Both the position numbers and the translations under genes were made by a program. The notes under the pieces are model-generated. The model was given only the letters and a program-made list of their open reading frames with translations. It had not been told where the DNA came from and did no database searches. A stretch of DNA of 64,000 bases, from the NCBI RefSeq assembly GCF_905404315.1, contig NC_066297.1:124001-188000 (forward strand), given 5' to 3'. Positions 54,267 through 63,091 of the stretch are shown here, one piece after another. Numbering within the stretch: the stretch's first letter is position 1; the number at the start of each line of letters is the position of its first letter. The stretch comes from Leptidea sinapis. Lineage: Eukaryota > Arthropoda > Insecta > Lepidoptera > Pieridae.

Positions 54267-56240
54267 ATCTCGGATACGATACCCATATTTTTGTGATCAT
54301 AATCTTGGATTTGAAAAATGGTCACAAAATCGTTCTGAGCAACCTCGAGAACCTCGGATACGATACCCATAATGTAGTTATCATAATTTTGAGCGGCGGC
54401 CATCTTTGATTTAAAAATGATCCCAAGTTGTTTTCTGCAACCTCGAGAACCTCGGATGCGATACCCATATTTTTGTGATCATAATCTTGCACGGCGGCCA
54501 TCTTGGATTTGAAAAATGATCACAAAATCATTCTCAGCACCCTCGAGAACCTCGGATACGATACCCATAATCTAGTTAACATACTTTTGAGCTGCGGCCA
54601 TCTCGGATTTAAAAATGATCCCAAAATTGTTTTCTGCACCCTCGAGAACCTCGGACACGATATCCATATTGCTGAAAACATAATGGTTTGCGGCAGCCCT
54701 CTTGGATTTCTAAAATGATCGCAGAATTCTTCTCTGCACCCTCGAGAACCTCGGACAAGATATCCATATTGCTAAAAATATAATTTTATGCGGCGGCAAT
54801 CTTGGATTTGAAAAATGATCACCAAATCGTTCTCTGCACCCTCGAGAACCTCGGATACGATACCCATAATCTAGATAACATACATTCGAGCGGCGGCCAT
54901 CTCGGATTTAAAAATGATCCCAAAATTGTTTTCTGCACCCTCGAGAACCTCGGATACGATACCCATACTGTAGTTATCATAATTTTGAGCGGCGGCCATC
55001 TTGGATTTCAGAAATGATCACAAAATCATTCTGTGCACTCTCGAGAACCTCGGATACGATACCCATATTTTTGTGATCATAAACTTGCACGGCGGCCATC
55101 TCGGATTTAAAAATGATCCCAAAATTGTTTTCTGCACCCTCGAGAACCTTGGACACGATATCCATATTGCTGAAATCATAATTTTGTGCGGCAGCCATCT
55201 TGAATTTGAAAAATGATCACCAAATCGTTTTCTGCACCCTCGAGAACCTAGGATACGATACCCATAATCTAGTTATCATACTTTTGAGCGGCAGCCATCT
55301 CGGATTTAAAAATGATCCCAAAATTGTTTTCTGCACCCTCGAGAACCTCAGACACGATATCCATATTGCTGAAAACGTAATGGTTTGCGGCAGCCGTCTT
55401 GTATTTCTAAAATGTTCGCAGAATTCTTCTCTGCACCCTCGAGAACCTCGAACACGATATCCATATTGCTGAAAACATAATTTTGTGCGGCGGCCATCTT
55501 GGATTAGAAAAATGATCACAAAATCGTTCTCAGCACCCTCGAGAACCTCGGACACGATATCCATATTGCTAAAATCATAATTTTGTGCGGCGGCCATCTT
55601 GGATTTGAAAAATGATCAACAAATCATTCTCTGTACACTTGAGAACCTCGGATACGATACCCATAATGTAGTTATCATAATTTTGAGCGGCGGCCATCTT
55701 GGATTTAACAATTATCCCAAAATTGTTTTCTGCAACCTCAAGAACCTCGGATACGATACCCATATTTTTGTGATCATAATCTTGCACGGCGGCCATCTTG
55801 GATTTGAAAAATGATCACAAAATCTTTCTCAGCACCCTCGAGAAGCTCGGATACGATACCCATAGTCTAGTTATCATACTTTTGAGCGGCGGCCATCTTT
55901 GATTTTAAAATGATCCCAAAATTGTTTTCTGCACCCTCGAGAACCTCGGACACGATATCAGTATTGCTCAAAACATAATTTTGTTCGGCTGCTATCTTGG
56001 ATTTGAAAAATGATCACAAAATCTTTCTCAGCACCCTCGAAAAACTCGGATACGATACCCATAATGTAGTTATCATACTTTTGAGCGGCGGCCATCTTGG
56101 ATTTGAAAACTGATCACCAAATCGTTCTCTGTACACTTGAGAACCTCGGATACGATACCCATAATGTAGTTATCATAATTTTGAGCGGCGGCCATCTTGG
56201 ATTTAAAAATTATCCCAAAATTGTTTTCTGCAACCTCAAG
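54267..56240 (+). repeat. Partial 24-mer HOR copy
   Basis: This follows 47,844-49,817 at an offset of 6,423 throughout. It shares GGATGCGATACC (54,454) and GTTAACATAC (54,577) with the first copy rather than the second. Its left edge joins CAGCACCCTCGAGAA to TCTCGGATACG, as at the start of a 16-bp-deleted pair. A private change gives CTTGAATTTGAAAA near 55,200. Confidence 0.88.
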
Positions 56241-56262
56241 AACCTCGGATACGATACCCATA
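56241..56262 (+). other. Hybrid monomer joining the 24-mer and 34-mer HORs
   Basis: The monomer begins as the TTAAAAATTATCCC unit with CAACCTCAAG, as near 52,180, and finishes with a TAATGTAGTTATCATAATTT tail typical of the unit near 59,620 instead of TATTTTTGTGATCATAAAC. The shared stretch at 56,241-56,262 is the likely exchange interval. Confidence 0.82.
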
Positions 56263-56383
56263 ATGTAGTTATCATAATTTTGAGCGGCGGCCATCTTGGA
56301 TTTAAAAATGATCCCAAGTTGTTTTCTGCAACCTCGAGAACCTCGGATACGATACCCATATTTTTGTGATCATAATCTTGCAC

Positions 56384-59300
56384 GGCGGCCATCTTGGATT
56401 TGAAAAATGATCACAAAATCATTCTCAGCACCCTCGAGAACCTCGGATACGATACCCATAATCTAGTTATCATACTTTTGAGCTGCGGCCATCTCGGATT
56501 TAAAAATGATCCCAAAATTGTTTTCTGCACCCTCGAGAACCTCAGACACGATATCCATATTGCTGAAAACATAATGGTTTGCGGCAGCCCTCTTGGATTT
56601 CTAAAATGATCGCAGAATTCTTCTCTGCACCCTCGAGAACCTCGGACAAGATATCCATATTGCTAAAAATATAATTTTGTGCGGCGGCAATCTTGGATTT
56701 GAAAAATGATCACCAAATCGTTCTCTGCACCCTCGAGAACCTCGGATACGATACCCATAATCTATATATCATACTTTTGAGCGGCGGCCATCTCGGATTT
56801 AAAAATGTTCCCAAAATTGTTTTCTGCACCCTCGAGAACCACGGATACGATACCCATAATGTAGTTATCATAATTTTGAGCGGCGGCCATCTTGGATTTC
56901 AGAAATGATCACAAAATCGTTCTGTGCACTCTCGAGAACCTCGGATACGATACTCATATTTTTGTGATCATAAACTTGCACGGCGGCCATCTCGGATTTA
57001 AAAATGATCCCAAAATTGTTTTCTGCACCCTCGAGAACCTTGGACACGATATCCATATTGCTGAAATCATAATTTTGTGCGGCAGCCATCTTGGATTTGA
57101 AAAATGATCACCAAATCGTTCTCTGCACCCTCGAGAACCTCGGATACGATACCCATAATCTAGTTATCATACTTTTGAGCTGCGGCCATCTCGGATTTAA
57201 AAATGATCCCAAAATTGTTTTCTGCACCCTCGAGAACCTCGGACACGATATCCATATTGCTGAAAACATAATGGTTTGCGGCAGCCCTCTTGGATTTCTA
57301 AAATGATCGCAGAATTCTTCTCTGCACCCTCGAGAACCTCGGACAAGATATCCATATTGCTACAAAAAAAATTTTATGCGGCGGCAATCTTGGATTTGAA
57401 AAATGATCACCAAATCGTTCTCAGCACCCTCGAGAACCTCGGATACGATACCCATATAGAAGTTATCATACTTTAAAGCGGCGGCTATTTTCGATTTGAA
57501 AAATGATCACAAAATCGTTCTCTGCACACTCGAGAACCTCAGATACGATACCCATAATGTAGTTATCATAATTTTGAGCGGCGTCCATCTTGGATTTCAA
57601 AAATGACCACAAAATCGTTCTGTGCACTCTCGAGAAGCTCGGATACGATACCCATATTTTTGTGATCATAATCTTGCACGGCGGCCATCTCGGATTTAAA
57701 AATGATCCCAAAATTGTTTTGTGCACCCTCGAGAACCTCGGACACGATATCCATATTGCTGAAAACGTAATGGTTTGGGGCAACCCTCTTGTATTTCTAA
57801 AATAACGGCAGAATTTTTCTCTGTTCCCTCGAGAACCTCGGACACGATATCCATATTGCTGAAAACATAATTTTGTGCGGCGGCCATCTTGGATTCGAAA
57901 AATGATCACAAAATCGTTCTCTGCACTCTCAAGAATCTCGGATACGATACCCATATTTTTGTGATCATAATCTTGGATTTGAAAAATGATCACCAAATTG
58001 TTCTCTGTACACTTGAGAACCTCGGATACGATACCCATAATGTAGTTATCATAATTTTGAGCGGCGGCCATCTTGGATTTAACAATAATCCCAAAATTGT
58101 TTTCTGCAACCTCAAGAACCTCGGATACGATACCCATATTTTTGTGATCATAATCTTGCACGGCGGCCATCTTGGATTTGAAAAATGATCACAAAATCTT
58201 TCTCAGCACACTCGAGAACCTCAGATACGATACCCATAATGTAGTTATCATAATTTTGATCGGCGTCCATCTTGGATTTCAAAAATGATCACAAAATCAT
58301 TCTGTGCACTCTCGAGAAGCTCGGATACGATACCCATATTTTTGTGATCACAATCTTGCACGGCGGCCATCTCGGATATAAAAATGATCCCAAAATTTTT
58401 TTCTGCACCCTCGAGAAACTCGGACACGATATCCATATTGCTAAAGTCATAATTTTGTGCGGCGGCCATCTTGTTTTTGAAAAATGATCATCAAATCGTT
58501 CTCTGCACCCTCGAGAACTTCGGATACGATACCCATAATCTAGTTATCATACTTTTAAACGGCGGCCATCTCGGATTCAAAAATGATCCCAAAATTGTTT
58601 TCTGCAACCTCGAGAACTTCGGATACGAAACCCATATTTTTGTGATCATAATCTTGCACGGCAGCCATCTTAGATTTGAAAAATGATCACAAAATCATTC
58701 TCAGCACCCTCGAAAAACTGGGATACGATACCCATAATGTAGTTATCATACTTTTGAGAGGCGGCCATCTTGGATTTGAAAACTGATCACAAAATCGTTC
58801 TCTGCACCCTCGAGAACCTCGGATACGATACCCATAATCTAGTTATCATACTTTTGAGCTGCGGCCATCTCGGATTTAAAAATGATCCCAAAATTGTTTT
58901 CTGCACCCTCGAGAACCTCGGACACGATATCCATATTGCTGAAAACATAATTTTGTGCGGCGGCCATCTTGGATTTGAAAAATGATCACCAAATCGTTCT
59001 CTGTACACTTGAGAACCTCGGATACGATACCCATAATGTAGTTATCATAATTTTGAGCGGCGGCCATCTTGGATTTAAAAATTATCCCAAAATTGTTTTC
59101 TGCAACCTCAAGAACCTCGGATACGATACCCATATTTTTGTGATCATAAACTTGCACGGCGGCCATCTCGGATTTAAAAATGATCCCAAAATTGTTTTCT
59201 GCACCCTCGAGAACCTTGGACACGATATCCATATTGCTGAAATCATAATTTTGTGCGGCAGCCATCTTGGATTTGAAAAATGATCACCAAATCGATCTCT

Positions 59301-59737
59301 GCACCCTCGAGAACCTCGGATACGTTACCCATAATCTAGTTATCATACTTTTGAGCTGCGGCCATCTCGGATTTAAATATGATCCCAAAATTGTTTTCTG
59401 CACCCTCGAGAACCTCGGACACGATATCCATATTGCTGAAAACATAATTTTGTGCGGCGGCCATCTTGTATTCGAAAAATGATCACAAAATCGTTCTCTG
59501 CACTCTCAAGAATCTCGGATACGATACCCATATTTTTGTGATCATAATCTTGGATTTGAAAAATGGTCACAAAATCGTTCTGAGCACCCTCGAGAACCTC
59601 GGATACGATACCCATAATGTAGTTATCATAATTTTGAGCGGCGGCCATCTTGGATTTAAAAATGATCCCAAGTTGTTTTCTGCAACCTCGAGAACCTCGG
59701 ATACGATACCCATATTTTTGTGATCATAATCTTGCAC
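56384..59737 (+). repeat. 34-monomer HOR copy 1 (3,354 bp)
   Basis: This is 34 monomers in a fixed order. Two 16-bp-deleted pairs (near 57,972 and 59,548) bring the length to 3,354 bp. By eye it differs from copy 2 at about half a dozen places, such as CGTTACCCAT near 59,322 and CTTGTATTCG near 59,465. Bases 56,263-56,383 are the matching last monomer of a preceding unit. Confidence 0.93.
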
Positions 59738-59751
59738 GGCGGCCATCTTGG
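59738..59751 (+). promoter_or_regulatory. YY1-like motif, representative instance
   Basis: GGCGGCCATCTTGG forms the head of a class A monomer. It is one exact example of the motif that repeats across the array; identical heads open the monomers at 60,236 and 61,233. Confidence 0.6.
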
Positions 59752-59837
59752 ATTTGAAAAATGATCACAAAATCATTCTCAGCACCCTCGAGAACCTCGG
59801 ATACGATACCCATAATCTAGTTATCATACTTTTGAGC
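59738..59837 (+). repeat. Class A monomer (100 bp), representative
   Basis: This is a clean example of the commonest monomer class. Its head is GGCGGCCATCTTGG, followed by GATTTGAAAAATGATCAC, the CTCGAG site, CTCGGATACGATACCCATAA and the tail CTAGTTATCATACTTTTGAGC. Class A monomers differ mainly in the tail: one version reads TGTAGTTATCATAATTTTGAGC-like, another reads TATTTTTGTGATCATAATC. Each holds TGATCA and usually TTATCA. Because 100 is not a multiple of three, reading frames shift by one base at every class A unit. Confidence 0.93.
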
Positions 59838-59936
59838 TGCGGCCATCTCGGATTTAAAAATGATCCCAAAATTGTTTTCTGCACCCTCGAGAACCTCAGA
59901 CACGATATCCATATTGCTGAAAACATAATGGTTTGC
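59838..59936 (+). repeat. Class B monomer (99 bp), representative
   Basis: The head reads GGCCATCTCGGATTTAAA and the middle reads GATCCCAAAATTGTTTTC, against GATCAC and CGTTCTC in class A. It is one base shorter because the A-run after GGATTT is shorter. The usual tail is GACACGATATCC followed by ATATTGCTGAAAAC. Class B commonly follows class A, so much of the array reads as an A-B dimer of 199 bp. The change from CTTGG to CTCGG keeps the CCAT core of the YY1-like motif but alters its 3' flank. Confidence 0.93.
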
Positions 59937-60036
59937 GGCAGCCCTCTTGGATTTCTAAAATGATCGCAGAATTCTTCTCTGCACCCTCGAGAACCTCGGA
60001 CAAGATATCCATATTGCTAAAAATATAATTTTGTGC
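59937..60036 (+). repeat. Class C monomer (GGCAGCCCTCTTGG, EcoRI), representative
   Basis: This class has the head GGCAGCCCTCTTGG, then GATTTCTAAAATGATCGCAG and GAATTC, then GGACAAGATATCC and the tail TGCTAAAAATATAATTTTG. The CCAT core of class A is lost (CCCT). It nearly always follows a class B monomer whose tail is ACATAATGGTTTGC, and it is nearly always followed by a monomer with head GGCGGCAATC, so the three behave as a fixed cassette. Examples occur across the window, for example near 5,320, 18,000, 38,090, 48,290, 50,660 and 57,300. Confidence 0.9.
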
Positions 60037-60136
60037 GGCGGCAATCTTGGATTTGAAAAATGATCACCAAATCGTTCTCTGCACCCTCGAGAACCTCGGA
60101 TACGATACCCATAATCTATATATCATACTTTTGAGC
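60037..60136 (+). repeat. Class A variant with head GGCGGCAATC, representative
   Basis: This is a class A body reading GATCACCAAATCG with a C-to-A change in the head (GGCAATC instead of GGCCATC), which removes the CCAT core. It sits directly after class C monomers throughout the window, as in the cassettes near 2,460, 7,000, 13,640, 18,020, 38,170, 48,370 and 63,400. Confidence 0.88.
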
Positions 60137-60235
60137 GGCGGCCATCTCGGATTAAAAAATGTTCCCAAAATTGTTTTCTGCACCCTCGAGAACCACGGAT
60201 ACGATACCCATAATGTAGTTATCATAATTTTGAGC

Positions 60236-60335
60236 GGCGGCCATCTTGGATTTCAGAAATGATCACAAAATCGTTCTGTGCACTCTCGAGAACCTCGGAT
60301 ACGATACTCATATTTTTGTGATCATAAACTTGCAC
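60236..60335 (+). repeat. Class A variant with TCAGAAATG body and TTTTTGTGATCATAAAC tail
   Basis: This variant reads GGATTTCAGAAATGATCAC, then CGTTCTGTGCACTCTCGAG in place of CTCTGCACC. Its tail is CATATTTTTGTGATCATAAA followed by CTTGCAC. The TTTTTGTGATCATAA tail replaces the GTAGTTATCATAATTTTG tail of other class A units. The same unit appears near 4,920, 18,220, 38,380, 45,400, 48,570 and 56,890, each time followed by a class B monomer, so it marks corresponding positions in different HORs. Confidence 0.88.
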
Positions 60336-60833
60336 GGCGGCCATCTCGGATTTAAAAATGATCCCAAAATTGTTTTCTGCACCCTCGAGAACCTTGGACA
60401 CGATATCCATATTGCTGAAATCATAATTTTGTGCGGCAGCCATCTTGGATTTGAAAAATGATCACCAAATCGATCTCTGCACCCTCGAGAACCTCGGATA
60501 CGATACCCATAATCTAGTTATCATACTTTTGAGCTGCGGCCATCTCGGATTTAAAAATGATCCCAAAATTGTTTTCTGCACCCTCGAGAACCTCGGACAC
60601 GATATCCATATTGCTGAAAACATAATGGTTTGCGGCAGCCCTCTTGGATTTCTAAAATGATCGCAGAATTCTTCTCTGCACCCTCGAGAACCTCGGACAA
60701 GATATCCATATTGCTACAAAAAAAATTTTATGCGGCGGCAATCTTGGATTTGAAAAATGATCACCAAATCGTTCTCAGCACCCTCGAGAACCTCGGATAC
60801 GATACCCATATAGAAGTTATCATACTTTAAAGC

Positions 60834-60933
60834 GGCGGCTATTTTCGATTTGAAAAATGATCACAAAATCGTTCTCTGCACACTCGAGAACCTCAGATAC
60901 GATACCCATAATGTAGTTATCATAATTTTGAGC
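60834..60933 (+). repeat. Class A variant with head GGCGGCTATTTTCG, representative
   Basis: The head is GGCGGCTATTTTCGATTTG, which destroys the CCAT core. The monomer reads CTGCACACTCGAG or CACACTTGAG and CCTCAGATACG. It normally follows a tail ending in ATACTTTAAAGC and precedes a unit with head GGCGTCCATC. Copies are seen near 1,860, 6,400, 10,040, 14,222, 26,360, 37,190, 41,440, 43,415, 53,215 and 57,480. Confidence 0.88.
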
Positions 60934-61232
60934 GGCGTCCATCTTGGATTTCAAAAATGACCACAAAATCGTTCTGTGCACTCTCGAGAAGCTCGGATAC
61001 GATACCCATATTTTTGTGATCATAATCTTGCACGGCGGCCATCTCGGATTTAAAAATGATCCCAAAATTGTTTTGTGCACCCTCGAGAACCTCGGACACG
61101 ATATCCATATTGCTGAAAACGTAATGGTTTGGGGCAACCCTCTTGTATTTCTAAAATAACGGCAGAATTTTTCTCTGTTCCCTCGAGAACCTCGGACACG
61201 ATATCCATATTGCTGAAAACATAATTTTGTGC

Positions 61233-61416
61233 GGCGGCCATCTTGGATTCGAAAAATGATCACAAAATCGTTCTCTGCACTCTCAAGAATCTCGGATACG
61301 ATACCCATATTTTTGTGATCATAATCTTGGATTTGAAAAATGATCACCAAATTGTTCTCTGTACACTTGAGAACCTCGGATACGATACCCATAATGTAGT
61401 TATCATAATTTTGAGC
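61233..61416 (+). repeat. Monomer pair with 16-bp deletion removing one GGCGGCCAT head
   Basis: Two consecutive monomers span 184 bp instead of 200. The first ends in GTGATCATAATC and continues directly with TTGGATTTG, so the stretch CTTGCACGGCGGCCATCTTGG found elsewhere has become CTTGG. The missing 16 bases lie between two ATCTTG copies, as expected for slippage or recombination between short direct repeats. The second monomer lacks its YY1-like head. The same deletion occurs near 35,218, 37,685, 39,262, 44,808, 47,882, 50,256, 52,628, 54,305, 57,972, 59,548, 61,326 and 62,902; a diverged form (TAATATTGG) is near 685. Confidence 0.9.
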
Positions 61417-61515
61417 GGCGGCCATCTTGGATTTAACAATAATCCCAAAATTGTTTTCTGCAACCTCAAGAACCTCGGATACGATACCCATATTTTTGTG
61501 ATCATAATCTTGCAC
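61417..61515 (+). repeat. Class B-like monomer with TTAACAATAATCCC
   Basis: This unit joins a class A head (GGCCATCTTGG) to a class B middle (ATCCCAAAATTGTTTTC). It carries CAACCTCAAGAACC, which breaks the XhoI site, and the TTTTTGTGATCATAATC tail. Related copies lie near 1,270, 5,810, 22,385, 33,640, 36,610, 40,850, 43,030, 49,270 and 58,070. It marks homologous positions between HORs. Confidence 0.85.
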
Positions 61516-63091
61516 GGCGGCCATCTTGGATTTGAAAAATGATCACAAAATCTTTCTCAGCACACTCGAGAACCTCAGATACGATACCCATAATGTAGTT
61601 ATCATAATTTTGATCGGCGTCCATCTTGGATTTCAAAAATGATCACAAAATCATTCTGTGCACTCTCGAGAAGCTCGGATACGATACCCATATTTTTGTG
61701 ATCACAATCTTGCACGGCGGCCATCTCGGATATAAAAATGATCCCAAAATTTTTTTCTGCACCCTCGAGAAACTCGGACACGATATCCATATTGCTAAAG
61801 TCATAATTTTGTGCGGCGGCCATCTTGTTTTTGAAAAATGATCATCAAATCGTTCTCTGCACCCTCGAGAACTTCGGATACGATACCCATAATCTAGTTA
61901 TCATACTTTTAAACGGCGGCCATCTCGGATTCAAAAATGATCCCAAAATTGTTTTCTGCAACCTCGAGAACTTCGGATACGAAACCCATATTTTTGTGAT
62001 CATAATCTTGCACGGCAGCCATCTTAGATTTGAAAAATGATCACAAAATCATTCTCAGCACCCTCGAAAAACTGGGATACGATACCCATAATGTAGTTAT
62101 CATACTTTTGAGAGGCGGCCATCTTGGATTTGAAAACTGATCACAAAATCGTTTTCTGCAACCTCGAGAACCTCGGATACGATACCCATAATCTAGTTAT
62201 CATACTTTTGAGCTGCGGCCATCTCGGATTTAAAAATGATCCCAAAATTGTTTTCTGCACCCTCGAGAACCTCGGACACGATATCCATATTGCTGAAAAC
62301 ATAATTTTGTGCGGCGGCCATCTTGGATTTGAAAAATGATCACCAAATCGTTCTCTGTACACTTGAGAACCTCGGATACGATACCCATAATGTAGTTATC
62401 ATAATTTTGAGCGGCGGCCATCTTGGATTTAAAAATTATCCCAAAATTGTTTTCTGCAACCTCAAGAACCTCGGATACGATACCCATATTTTTGTGATCA
62501 TAAACTTGCACGGCGGCCATCTCGGATTTAAAAATGATCCCAAAATTGTTTTCTGCACCCTCGAGAACCTTGGACACGATATCCATATTGCTGAAATCAT
62601 AATTTTGTGCGGCAGCCATCTTGGATTTGAAAAATGATCACCAAATCGATCTCTGCACCCTCGAGAACCTCGGATACGATACCCATAATCTAGTTATCAT
62701 ACTTTTGAGCTGCGGCCATCTCGGATTTAAATATGATCCCAAAATTGTTTTCTGCACCCTCGAGAACCTCGGACACGATATCCATATTGCTGAAAACATA
62801 ATTTTGTGCGGCGGCCATCTTGGATTCGAAAAATGATCACAAAATCGTTCTCTGCACTCTCAAGAATCTCGGATACGATACCCATATTTTTGTGATCATA
62901 ATCTTGGATTTGAAAAATGGTCACAAAATCGTTCTGAGCACCCTCGAGAACCTCGGATACGATACCCATAATGTAGTTATCATAATTTTGAGCGGCGGCC
63001 ATCTTGGATTTAAAAATGATCCCAAGTTGTTTTCTGCAACCTCGAGAACCTCGGATACGATACCCATATTTTTGTGATCATAATCTTGCAC

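Larger units (their letters stand above)
59738..63091 (+). repeat. 34-monomer HOR copy 2 (3,354 bp)
   Basis: I parsed this copy monomer by monomer. Starts were checked at 59,738, 59,838, 59,937, 60,037, 60,137, 60,236, 60,336, 60,435, 60,535, 60,634, 60,734, 60,834, 60,934, 61,034, 61,133, 61,233 and 61,417. Lengths alternate between 99 and 100 except in the deleted pairs. Monomers 1-3 are A, B and C. Private changes include GGATTAAAAAATG near 60,151 and CGTTTTCTGCAACC near 62,152. Confidence 0.93.

Noticed and set aside
57466..58170. The longest frame (234 codons, minus strand; copy at 60,820-61,524) as a real coding sequence.
   Set aside because: It is a concatenation of satellite monomers that happen to stay in frame through the 16-bp deletion. 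The same monomers elsewhere are interrupted, and no conserved protein family is visible.
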